A stretch of DNA of 64,000 nucleotides from Calcarisporiella thermophila CBS 279.70 (lineage: Eukaryota; Calcarisporiellomycota). Made by a program: the position numbers and the translations under genes. The stretch covers positions 63,968-127,967 of the forward strand of contig NW_027192227.1 in NCBI RefSeq assembly GCF_041956535.1, in the 5' to 3' direction. The notes under the pieces were generated by a model. The model made no database searches. It was not told where the DNA came from and saw only the letters and a program-made list of their open reading frames with translations. Positions 22,601-33,764 of this stretch are shown piece after piece. Positions within the stretch are counted from its first letter, which is position 1, and each line of letters starts with the position of its first letter.

Positions 22601-22997
22601 TCACGATCCCACCCTTCACTTCTTTTCTTTTTCCATTTTACTTTGTTTATTGTACCATTAATTATTTTCTTTAATTTCTTTTAATTCCCCTTCTTCTTCT
22701 CGGGAAAGGTCAAGGAGTCGTACTTGCAGAACGACAACCTTATATAGTTTTAATCCTCACTTTTTATTATCTAAGTAAATTTCACTGAATTCCATTCTTA
22801 CTTCAAATTCTCTGATAGATCTAGTCAATCTGTTAATCTGTTAATCTTTTAATTTTTTTCCTTTTTTATTCTTCTGGAAGTAGCTCAAATTTGACCAATA
22901 AACGGCCTCATCATCGTGAAGCATGGACTGCTGATTGCCAATTCCGTTTCGACTAAGCTGTCGCATACGCTAGGCTTAGTATCGAATTCAAGAGCAA

Positions 22998-24770
22998 ATG
23001 TCTTCCGCCATTGTCACCCGCCGATTGCTAGCTGTTCCAATGAATACCGTATACCCTACTTCTGCAGACGATTCTATAGATGAAACTGAAAATCATCTGC
23101 GGGAGCATCCTAATCTTTGGGATATACTCAAGAATTCAGATGCTTTGCAATTCCAACTCAAGCTGAATTCATACACCGATCTACATCATCTTCTCAACGC
23201 TCAATTTTTTTTGGATGGCATCTTACTACCGGAAAACCTTTTCAATCCTCAGCTATGTACTACAGTTACCAACAGTCAGTGTATAGAATACTGCTCTTAC
23301 TTCAAATGCCTTTCTCTTCCGAAACGAATTGATGACAAAATCTTCAGATGGCCAACAAGATTTAATATTGCCAAAGAGAAACTGCTCATGGATCAACTTT
23401 TTCATGTATATTTGAGTGCTTGCTGTGTAGACTCTATACATCCAGACCGGGAAGCTTTTCTTAAATGCTATTACTGTTGCGAACTCGAGCCTGCCCTCGT
23501 CCACACCGCCGTCGCATATGCAGCTATCCATTTATTGCTTAAGCATCCAGAAAAACCCCTAAAGAGTAAGCTTCATGCGGCTGTAGTGAGTCTATTTGAA
23601 CAGGCTAAACAGTCATTGGCAGACGTATTTGATGTCCCATCACCACAGATAGTACTTGCCTTTTTAAATATGAATAATTGTCTACAACTGCTTTCTCGTT
23701 ATAAAGATTCATATGCATTGTATTCCCAGCTTGTACAGATGGCCCACTCTCTTCATATGGACAAGGACGATGCTACTGAGAAGGATCCTGTGCAGCTAGA
23801 GTTTCGAAGAAGAATCTGGTAATAGCATGCATTTATTTGCTACATATGTTAAGTGTGTATACATTGTCATTATGTGAATCAAATATTTCAAAGGGCTGAT
23901 GTTTGCATGCGCGAATTGCTCTATGTATTTTATTTCGACATGCCGTCTCTGATAACCATGGATATCATCAAATCATCTCCTAAACCGACGGTGACAGCGA
24001 GAGATAGCGAGTCGTATAAGTGTAAAATGGTAATAGCTGCCATTAAATTATATCATTCCAAATTAGCTAAATAGATAATTCAGGTACAATTTTTATTGGA
24101 TATTATCACTTATTCTAAGCTCATGGCGCTACAGAACATTGATTGGACCCTCCCCGATGTTATAATTGTGCAAAACCTTGCTGGCCTTGCTGCATACTTG
24201 CAAAATGAACAAACAGAAACATTTCAATACTGTGGTGAAAGCGACCTGCAAAAGATTTATTTTCCTATTGCAAATTACAATTTTTGGGAACAGTGGTGTG
24301 CACTTTGGCGACAATTTATCAAGTCAGACGCACCTACAGGGAGATTGGAAACAGATTTAATGCAGCAGTTGCGTGTAAAGGCACTCAACGAGTTTATTAA
24401 GGTAAATGTAATTTTGGATTCTGTATACCGGTTGAATGGCGCATTATACCGTTTACACCCCATTAAGTAGGGTCTAATATATCGCATAAGGTTCATTGCA
24501 TGGTCGATTAATTCGCAAATCAAATGTTTTTTGAGAATCCCTACGACGATGCATAATATTTGCGAAGATGTTAAATTCATCACTCAAATGCATCCCGGTG
24601 TCCGGATACGTCGCAGAATATTCCAGGAGATTTTCAAAATAGTAAATATTCTGCAATCACCGGAAACGAGAGGAATTTTGACACAGCTGCTCACACGTCA
24701 ATTAATGGATGTATTAGAAGAGATTAAGCCAACAGTATTTTCAAAGGAGGTGCTGGAACGAGCAGTCTAA
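22998..24770 (+). CDS. MHR4: MHR-like protein with relocated start codon
   Basis: Exons 22998-23818, 23894-24029, 24084-24401, 24471-24770; 524 aa, open throughout. The family's usual ATG is ATT here (position 23010), but 12 nt upstream a codon that is GTG in MHR5 is ATG here, giving MSSAIVTRRLLAV. The frame is kept, with four extra residues. Motifs are intact: LFHVYLSACCVDSIHPD, KDSYALYSQLVQMAHSL, LEFRRRIW, DMPSLITMDIIKSSPKP and WCALWRQFIKSDAPTGRLE. The DIRS element ends 62 nt before the start and may have replaced or altered its promoter. The 3' third is nearly identical to MHR3. Confidence 0.8.
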
Positions 24771-25500
24771 TATAGGCAGAAAAATATCAGAAATTGGAAA
24801 AAAAACTATATTGGGGTGGTTGGATTATGTATTTTTATTGCGTAATTTAAATATGAAACGACGAAAATAATGCTTTACTGAATAGACTACTTGAACATTG
24901 TGTCATTTCCAACATTAATGAAAACAGCTAAAAGATTCTATATTATACGGTATCTGTCGAAGGCTGTCTCCCTATTGCAATTTTTACTTTAGCATGATAA
25001 TTTCTTCGCAAATAATTCCTATATTAACAACACTTAGCCCCTTGTAATTTTGGCAAAACAAACCACTGGAACCATACTTATCTGAGCCTGCATATTTGAG
25101 TCTCACAATTTGGATGATAACAATTTCTCTATCTTTTTATTTTTTAATTGCTATAATCAAATTCTTGCTTGTTCAAATCTATGGTTTTATTTTATTGTTC
25201 CTCACCGATTAGCTCTCTTTATTAAGTCTATCCTAGTGCACCGTTACAATTGGTGCTTAGCTATTAAATGTTGTTAAGATTGTTTCTTGGCAGCGCTGAT
25301 TTGTTTAGGATATATGGTGACCGAGTGCACTCTTTGCTTTGCAACCAATGCTTTCACGATATATTTACAGCAATGAAGTAGCTCTTGTAAAATGGAGAAT
25401 AAAAAGGGAGAAATACAACATTTCACAGCATATCAAATATATTCCATTTGCTTTCAAACATTATTATTATTTTTGCTAATATCGTCAACCTAACAAAGGC
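24771..25500 (+). mobile_element. MHR4 3' flank with a gypsy 5' LTR end and leader
   Basis: The first part is MHR 3' flank. From about 25190 there is an LTR end (TTGTTCCTCACCGATT ... ending CCGTTACA at 25248) followed by ATTGGTGCTTAGCTATT, a primer-binding-site-like leader, and a TTTCTTGGCAGCGCTGA block. The same order occurs after MHR5 at 29625-29720. The 5' half of the LTR is not recognisable and the internal part is replaced by DIRS material near 25500. Confidence 0.55.
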
Positions 25501-27075
25501 AGAAATAAAGATGACAGTTTATTTAGACGACCTATTGATCCGGTGTCGTCATTGAAGTTGTCCAGGATCCATACTCAAATGTTGATCAAACTATTGGTGA
25601 AGTTCGGCTTCGTCGCCAACCTTTAGAAGTCAACACTTACGCCTTCTCAAGAAATCGAGCATTTTGGATTCAAGGTTCTCACCCGGGAAATGTCTCTCAG
25701 ACTTCCAAGGAAGAAAATCAGAGATATATACAGGAGAGCGCTCAGCTTCTCCCCGACAACAAGCGGCATTTCTGGGAACTACGAATGTAGCCTGCATGAG
25801 TTCATGCTGGGAAAGCTATTCGCTCTTTCACTAATGGTATCCTTATCCTCAACCTTGACATTCCCAACTGGAATATCCCCTTTCCCACCTTTGGTCCCAG
25901 TAAAAAGCGCTACAATCGACGTGTCAGAAGAAGACTACCTAACAATACCAGTCGACAGCTAACAGCGGTCACCAGAGGAGAAAGTTTTCTACATCAAGTG
26001 GAAGAAACTCAAAGTCGTGGAGTTGTGTCTGGATCTTTTCCCTCTCACAGGGGAACAACCCTACTGATTCGGATAGACAATATTACGACCTTAGTGTATC
26101 TCAAATCTGAGGAGCCTACTCCTCTCGACTCTGCGAGATTGCCCGGAAGATCTGGACAACTTGCTTGGAATGTCGCATTCATCTGGTTGCAGAGCATATC
26201 CACGGCCATCTGATCACCAAGACGGATGCGGAGTCCCAGGAGATCAGGGTGAACCAAGCATGGTTCATCAATCGTCGCCCATTCAACAAGATCGAAAAAG
26301 CATGGGGACCACATATAATGGTCCTATTCGTGGACACACTCACAAATCGGCTCCCTTTATATTTCTCAAGATACCCTGGGCAAGGGAGAGCAGCAGTAGA
26401 TGCCCTAATGCAGAATTGGGTCAAGAATTATTAGAATTATAAGAATTCATATGCCAACCCTCTGTGGGCATTTACAGTATATCTCGGGTTGTATGCAAGA
26501 TAATACTGGAGAAGGATTAGATGACGCTGGTTACTCCATATTGGCCATCAGCTTCCTGCTTCCCCATTTTTCCAACAGCTGAAAATTGCTAAGCCAATCA
26601 AAATTCCGAGGAAACCGATCCGACTAGCCACTCCCTTAGCGAAACGCTTTCTATAAATCAAGTCAGTTTTTGACAGTATAGCGCCTCTCAGGGAAGAAAT
26701 GGATCACATGGTGCAAAGAAAATGACCTCCCTCCTTTCCTCACCCCGACCTAATTTCCTGGCGAGCCAATACACACAAGGGGTATCAGCAGATTCCTGAT
26801 GCTTATATCGCACAGCTACCGAGGAACTACCATCAAACCATCAATCCCAATTCGAAGTTATTGTCGTTAGATTTCACATAGCGGTAGATATATAGGTTTC
26901 CCCAATGAATCTGGTAGAAGACCTTATCGATATCATTCCAATTTTGGAATACTTCAGAGAAACGCAGCAATATACTTTCCCTAAGCAATCTCATTTACAA
27001 ATTGGCATGGCACCTATCAGTATTCACTTTTTCTAGAGTATCCGAACTACACACATGGAATTCCAGTTGAACTCG
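25500..27075 (+). mobile_element. DIRS relic (RT/RNase H to tyrosine recombinase)
   Basis: Colinear in broken frames with the DIRS at 19838-22935. It keeps HTQMLIKLLVKFGFVAN, EIEHFGFKV and MSLRLPRKKIRDI (RT end), FYIKWKKLKVVELCLDLFP and HLVAEHIHGHLITKTDAES (RNase H), then YFSRYPGQGRAAVDALMQNW and TLVTPYWPSA. Unlike the other copy it continues into later recombinase sequence, with LIYKLAWHLSVFTFSRVSEL near 26985-27045. It lacks the RT N-terminus, ORF1 and recognisable terminal repeats. Multiple stops and frameshifts show it is long dead. Confidence 0.8.
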
Positions 27076-27380
27076 GTCGGCGAAACAATCTTGAAGGGGA
27101 CGAAAATATCACTAGAGAAAACAAAAAGAAATCGGCATCTAGAGTATAAATTTAATACTAAGCCGTAGCATACGCTAGACTTATTTTTATTTTGTACGAA
27201 AATTTACAGCATTGTAAGATGGTTGATTCCGAATCAATCGAGTCTTGAATTACAGCTGTTAGCTCTCGATTTTAAATATGGTGGCTAATTCTAGATTTCT
27301 ATACCAATTTTCTACCACTGAATTTGGAAGCGAATATAGATATCCTGGATTCCCCCATTTCGAGAGCAGTGTCTTCAGCC
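27076..27380 (+). other. MHR5 upstream region
   Basis: No gene. It contains the CTAAGCCGTAGCATACGCTAG block shared with the displaced MHR4 upstream region, a TTAGCTCTCGATTTTAAATA block, and the family pre-start block (GGAAGCGAATATAGATATCC). There is no CATGTGATA element and no ABC 3' flank. Confidence 0.5.
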
Positions 27381-29146
27381 ATGTATATCCGCCAATTGCT
27401 AACTGCGCCAATGGACACCGTATGCACCACTTCTGCGGACGATTCTGTAGATAAAACTGAAAACAATCAACTTGAGAGTCATAATCTTTGCGACTTACTC
27501 ATGACTTCAGATGCTTTGCACTTCCAACTCAAGCTGAATTCGTATACCGATCTACATCATCTTCTCAACGCTCAATATCTTTTTGATGGCATCTTACTTC
27601 CGGAAAACCTTTTCTGCCCTCAGATATATACTACAGTTACCAATAGTAAGCATCCAGATTACTGCACATACTTCAAATTCCCTTCTCTCCCGAGACCTAT
27701 CGAAGATATAATCCTCAAGTGGCCAACAAGATCTAACGTTGCCAGAGAGAAGCAGCTCATTGACCAACTTTTTCATGTGTATTTGAGTGCTTGCGGCGTA
27801 GACTCTATGCACCCAGATCGTGAAGGATTTCTTAAAAGCTATTATAATTGCGAACTCGAGCCTGCTCTCGTCTACACCGCCGTCTCAAGTACAGCAATCC
27901 ACTTATTGCTTAAACATCCAGAAGCTCTACTTAGCAGTAAGCTTCATGTAGCCATAGGGGGTCTGTTTACGCAGGCGAAACAGGCATTGGAAGATGTATT
28001 TGATGTTATATCTCCACAGATTGTACTTGCTTTTTTAAATATGGAAGCATGTCTGCATTATCTCTCTCGTTATAAGGACTCATACACATTCTATTCACAG
28101 GCCGTACAGATGGCGCTCTCTCTCCAGATGGACAAGGACGATGCTACAGTGATGGATCCTGTGCAGCTAGAGTTTCGAAAAAGAATCTGGTAATAGCAAG
28201 CATTTGCCTGCAACATATGTTTGATATATATATTGATATCATATAAATCGAATGTTTCTAAGGGCTGAAGTTTGCTGGCGAGAGTTGTTCTATGTATTTT
28301 ATTTCGATAAGCCGTTTCTGATTAGTATGGATATTATCAAATCATCTCCCAAACCGACGGTGACAGCGAGAGATAGCGAATCGTATAAATGTAAAACGGT
28401 AATGGGACGTAATAGCCGCTAGAAACCCATTTTATTCAAAGTTAGCTAAAGAGATATATCAGGTTCAATTATTATTGGATATAGTCACTTATTCTAAGCT
28501 TATGGTGCTACGCAACATTGATTGGACACTCAGCGACGTTAAAATTGTGCAAAACCTGGCTGGCCTTGCTGCATATTTGCAAAATGAACGAACTCAATTA
28601 ATTTCACACTTTATTGAAAGCGACATGCAAAAAATTTATTTTTCTTTTGCAAATTACAATTTTTGGGAACAATGGTGTGCACTTTGGCGACAGTTTATAA
28701 AATCAGACGCACCTATCGGGAGATTGGAAGCAAATTCGATGCAGCAATTGCGAAATAAGGCATTCGACGAGTTTGTCAAGGTAACAGCATTTTATATTCT
28801 ACATACAGGTTGAACGGCATTATACCATCTACACCCCATTATGCAGGGTTTAATCTATCGCATAAGGTTCTTTCAATGGGCAATTAATTCCCAAATCAAG
28901 TGCATTTTGAGATTTCATACATCGACTCATAATGTTTGCGAAGATGTTAGATTCATCACTCAAAGGCATCCCAGTGTTCGAATACGACGAAAGATTTTCC
29001 AGGAGATCATTAAAGTAGTAAATATTCTGCAATCAGCAGAAACTAGAGGAATTTTGAGACAGCTGCTCACACGTCAGTTCATGGATGTGTTAGAAGAGAT
29101 GAAATCAACAGTATTTTCAGAGGATGTGCTGAATCGTAAAGCTTAA
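27381..29146 (+). CDS. MHR5: MHR-like protein without a zinc cluster
   Basis: Exons 27381-28189, 28263-28398, 28463-28780, 28847-29146; 520 aa. An in-frame ATG at 27324 would add 19 residues, but the 27381 start aligns with MYTRQ/MYIRQ of the family and is preferred. Motifs: LFHVYLSACGVDSMHPD, KDSYTFYSQAVQMALSL, LEFRKRIW, DKPFLISMDIIKSSPKP, WCALWRQFIKSDAPIGRLE, RGILRQLLTRQFMDVLEEM. It is not preceded by an ABC gene. Its closest upstream neighbour is MHR4, across a DIRS relic. All exons are open. Confidence 0.82.
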
Positions 29147-29672
29147 AAAAAAAAACCAAAAATGTATCAAAAACTAGAATTATATGCACTGTATATGTTG
29201 GAGTGATTGGATCATTCTATACTAATACATTAATATCATAGTTTAAATTTGAAACGGCGAAAAATATTATTTTTTCAGTGTAGATTATTCGATAAAATAT
29301 GATGCACTGATCATCATATTTTATCGAAATTCACTGCTATTTAAAACTTCGTAAATTCTATAATATAAAGTGGTCATCTATTTTATCACTATACAGTAGC
29401 AATTGTTATTTTAGCTTGATGACTTCTTCACAAATACTTCCCATTTAAACTACAAAGCTTGCACTTAATAACTGCGGCAAAACAAACTACTCGAACCTCA
29501 CCTCTCTGAGTATTTGAATGACAGAATCTCATGATTTCGATGATAAAGATATTTCTATCCTTCCATCTCTTAATTAGTACGATCAACATCAATAATTATT
29601 TAAACCCATTGTTTTGTTTTATTGTTCCTCACTGATTTACTCTTATTATTAAGTCTACCACAGAGCACCGCT
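29147..29672 (+). other. MHR5 3' flank
   Basis: No gene. It begins with the MHR 3' flank, holds a perfect 17-bp hairpin (29288-29328), and runs into a gypsy LTR end near 29675. Much of 29330-29670 is homologous to 24900-25248 after MHR4. Confidence 0.55.
29288..29328. repeat. Perfect 17-bp inverted repeat after MHR5
   Basis: Arms 29288-29304 and 29312-29328 are exact reverse complements separated by 7 nt; the left arm reads TTCGATAAAATATGATG. It lies about 140 nt after the MHR5 stop. The corresponding site after MHR4 does not show it. It could be a 3'-end structure or a small insertion scar. Confidence 0.7.
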
Positions 29673-32600
29673 ACAATTGGTGTTTAGCTGTTACACTTTG
29701 TCAAGCTAGTTTCTTGGCAGCGATGCTATTCTCAAATTAAATGGAGACCCAGTGCAATCAAGACTCTTGTCTCGAATTTCCACTGAGTAACTATGTTGTT
29801 GATATTCACTAATGAACGGGCTGACCCCAGACTTGTTGTGAATGCCCTGCAGTTTCTGGGTAGTGTTGAAATATGGTTTAAGACAAGCTGATGCCACCGC
29901 ATGTTACCGCTGTTGCTTCCCATTATCTTCCCGGCAATATTTACTGGGCTGCGCTTGGGAAATGGGATTGGACACATCAACTCTCAGCCTAAGTCGCGTA
30001 CTAGTTGCCGATACGCCAAGCCTTTCAAGTGCCCGGTCGGATTTAGGAGCGCCGCCCAGGGCATGCATGAATTTTAATGAAGCCGCTCTGCCTTGCTGTT
30101 TACCGTGAGGATTTTGGGATATATCCCACGGAATCCCATTATTACAAGCCTCACCCAACCATCCTCATGTCTGAATTCAGGAGAATCGTCGGACTTTTAA
30201 TCTTGATTCAGGATATGGAAAGAATTCATATTTCTCAAAATAGTATGTTTCCTACTCAGATCGACAATTATCTAAAAGGAGAACTTACGGCACAAGGAGA
30301 AGCTGAAGAGCCCATTTCCCTTTAGGCAGTACCAGCCATCCTTGTCCCAAAAAAGGCTGTACGGCTACGATTTTGCATCGATTTTCTACGATTGAATACA
30401 GTAACCTCGCTGACCGGTATCCATAGCCGAGGATCGCCATCATATTGCCCCATTACTCCGAAAAGACACGGGCTACGACGTTAGATGCCAAAGAGAGTTC
30501 CGCTGTTTATTCACCTCAGAGGAGGTTCAATTAGTGGCTACATTTCGAACCTACATGGGTATACACCTATATGCTCGAATGACGCTCAGAGTAACGAATG
30601 GACCCCGCGTTTCTTAGAAACTAATGGGTCATTTCTTTGGAATATTCTATAAAGGAGTTTTCGGTAGTCTATATTGGTGAGTGATTTCGACCAAGGCCTT
30701 TGAAGAATATCTTTTGTACTGCTCGGCGAAGCTCTCTCTCACACATGGAAGTAGCCACACCTCTTCTCCCCAAAACTCACCGTGCGCGATCGTTCAGTCT
30801 CTGGACAAATGATTGCGACTCTGGAAGAAGAAACGCAGGTCGTCTCGCAATGTGTAAAATCAATCGCCGTAATTTTTCAGCCTTTAAATGCACTGTCATT
30901 TTATACGAGGTTAAAAATATGCCCCTAAGCCACCAACTGTTCGATCAAAAATAACGCAGACTCAGGAAGGAAGTGGAGAAGTACCCCTCTTTCTTGTTAC
31001 TGAAAGAGACTGCTCTGCACCAATTCCAGCTCATCCTGACTTTATTCGACCATTCCACCTTTACAACGATGCTAGCGCTGTTGGACTCTGTGTCCTACTT
31101 ACACGAAAACATGAAGATGCAGAACGTGATGAGAGATCCTAGAGCGTCATCTGGTACCTTTCCTTTAGCTCAAGCCTGCAGAGCAGTATTATTTGGCAGC
31201 CGAGATGGAGTGTCTGGGTGTAATATGGTCATTCACCAAACTTAGCCTATCTTGCCAGCTCCAAGTTTCGGATACCGACCATATTGTGCTCCGATGGATT
31301 ATGGATTTCGATGACCAAATATGCTGGATTTCTTCTCTGAACAATTCACGTAGAACCTCACCACAATATAATGGCTATAAATCACAACCCTGGTTGATCT
31401 CATGCCAGCATAGATTCAATATCTAGGAAGTCTTTTTCAGAAGTAAAAGCGCCGCTCCCACTCTTCCTTTTTCTCAGATCTTCAATGATGAGAGATTTGC
31501 CTGTTACGATCGCGACTAAAAGTTCTCCTGGGTAATCAGCATTCTAACACTAGACCCCAAGGGCAGAAGAACTTAAGTGTAGGCTTTCTTTACGAAGTAT
31601 GGGGTTTTATTCCTGCAAAGTTTAGGCAATAATGATCAAGATCGCTTCATCATTCTTGATCATGCAAATTTCAGGTACTCACTAATACAAAAGGTGCATG
31701 GCCAGCTCGACCTACTCAGAAAGAAACAGGTCGTTAGAATTGCTTCAGCGATAATAATATCGGCTCGAAATGGCTTTGATACTCGAAATATCGTATCTAG
31801 TTACGCTCCCAGCTAACAGGATAAGTAATCATTTCACAAGACGTCCGACCTTCTCACACTATAGCATATACCAAGGCAAATGTGTCAAGTTTCCATGGGC
31901 TTGCTTACAAATTTCTCGCGATCACTGGATGGCTATGACGTGACACGGAGTTAGTAGATCGATTGACTAAATATGCGCATATTTTTTCCAAAACAACGCG
32001 ACCATCACCGCTGTTCAACTCTCCCAACTTACTCGACTTTATTAGAACATGCTGTTTCCGGTACACGGAATATCCAAGCGTAACAAAGCAGGCGGAGATA
32101 CCAAATTCACATCAGCATTCTGGAACGAACCCCATTCGACACTATGGGCATGATTGTCACTGAGTACGGCTCAGCACACTCAGACAGACGGGACAACTTA
32201 ACGACGCAATCAGACACTAGTGGAAATGCTTTGTCTCTTCCTTAGTTTATACCATGGCGCCTGGGATCATTACCTTGCATTCGTAGAATTGCCTATAGTA
32301 AACCTTTTCAATCAACAAGTGAGGTATTGCCATATTTTCTAAACTTAGGATACCATCTGTTCATACCCGTCGCTCTGTTGATGCTACACACTGAATCACT
32401 TAGAGTAAAATAAATAAAAATCTTTCTTCAACGCCACTCTACTTTACTGCTTATGGCTCGAAGCGAAATGACATCGTCCGGTTGAATTTGAGGTTAGGAA
32501 CACTGTGAGGTTTATTGCAGAGAAACTACAACAGCCTGTGGACGTTGATGAGAATACAAAGAAGTTCATACCTCAGTATTTTGGACCGCTTTTCATGAAA

Positions 32601-33180
32601 AAAAAGTGAATCAGCGTGCCTCCACACTTATCGTGCATTTTTTGAATTCATCAGATGCTAATCATGTTTCAACTGAAACCCTTTGCATATACTCCAAACG
32701 AGCTCAGGGCACACGAGCTATACCTTCCTTCCATTATCCAAAACTATTCTAAATCCTCAGAGAATGGGGAGGAAGATATCCTTCGACTACACGGTCACAG
32801 AAAAAGAAGATTTGTTCAAATGGCGACTATATCACGATGAAAAATCATGTGTGAGCCACTTAAACATCTTTATAATGCTCCAGGTGTCATTTGACGAATT
32901 AAAGTCGCTGTATCGTCTCAATCGGCGCGATGTCTAACCTCGAAGGAGGGACAATGTAGCGACTTAACTACCCTTATCTCTTAGTAAGGGATATGGTTTT
33001 TGTTGTCATTTGGTTATTTGTTTTTGGTGCACAACCTTTTAAAAGAATTTTGAGTTTGGTCTTGAAAAGCACCCACACTGTATCATTTATCCTAATCCTA
33101 TATAAACAAACCTACATTAATTTTATTGCACTCTACCTACTTTCTATTTTTATTAGGATCAGATTGGCTACCTACTGAAA
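29673..33180 (+). mobile_element. Degenerate Ty3/gypsy retroelement (copy B) with LTR ends
   Basis: The 5' LTR end (..CTACA at 29675) is followed by ATTGGTGTTTAGCTG (leader or primer-binding site). In order, in broken frames: RT core (PAILVPKKAVRLRFCIDF near 30335-30390), RNase H-like (FHLYNDASAVGLCVLLTRKHED region near 31045-31110), integrase (QTDGTT and NQTLVEM near 32180-32230, then WDHYLAFVELP), and a C-terminal tail. A purine tract (GAAGGAGGGACAA) precedes the 3' LTR starting at 32955 with TGTAGCGACTTAAC. No frame remains long enough to be functional. It lies immediately upstream of the ABC2 promoter, as copy A lies upstream of ABC1. Confidence 0.8.
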
Positions 33181-33764
33181 CGAACCAATATAGTGCCAAG
33201 GAACTTCACTTTGTGATTCAAGGTGTTGGCCGCCGTTATTCCGGTACCATGTGAATAATCTTAACGTAAAACTTGACTCCGTTCAATATCCTGAGAATAA
33301 ATGCTTTTTTGATGACACTAATATTTTCTAAAATCGATTGAAGCTTTTCGCCCCACATTCTATATCACGCTCTTAATTGAAATTGTAACATTTAATAAGA
33401 TAATTGCAATATACTTAAAACTCGATTCACTATAGGTTTATGCCAGATGTTGTGAAGTTAATAAAGAAACTAAGCATTCAATATTTAACACAATGATGGG
33501 GGCTATTAGATGCCAATTAAATGGCTTAGATATACCATCATTCACACCAAGGCAATACAAAAGCTAACCTTAAACACTCTAAAATCCTTTGGATTTGTTA
33601 CACAACAACTTTTATGTATGTTTTTGAGTATTAAATTAGAAAATATATAAAGAATTTTCGAGGTCGGTATATATGTGTAAATTTTTCTTGGAACGTATTT
33701 TTATTGCATTATTGACGTTCAAGTAATCCTATCCAAGTATAGGAGCACCATTTTTACGTCATCG
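33181..33764 (+). promoter_or_regulatory. ABC2 upstream region
   Basis: Homologous to the ABC1 and ABC5 upstream regions. CATGTGAATAA at 33248-33258 (about -515), a GCTAACCTTAAAC block near 33558, and a TATA-like TATATAAAG at 33644-33652 (about -120). The promoter elements remain although the gene behind them is frameshifted. Confidence 0.45.

Larger units (their letters stand above)
19838..22935 (+). mobile_element. DIRS-type retroelement with inverted termini, internally decayed
   Basis: Bounded by inverted terminal repeats at 19838-19868 and 22900-22935. The left copy lacks seven bases (TGCTTCA) present in the right. The similarity extends further inward as a diverged inverted repeat around a CTGGAAGTAGC-like block. 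Gene order is ORF1, RT/RNase H, then the start of a tyrosine recombinase, as in DIRS elements. No target duplication is evident, consistent with tyrosine-recombinase integration. The recombinase is truncated, so the 3.1-kb copy is non-autonomous. It sits 62 nt before the MHR4 start codon, inside that gene's promoter. Confidence 0.88.
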
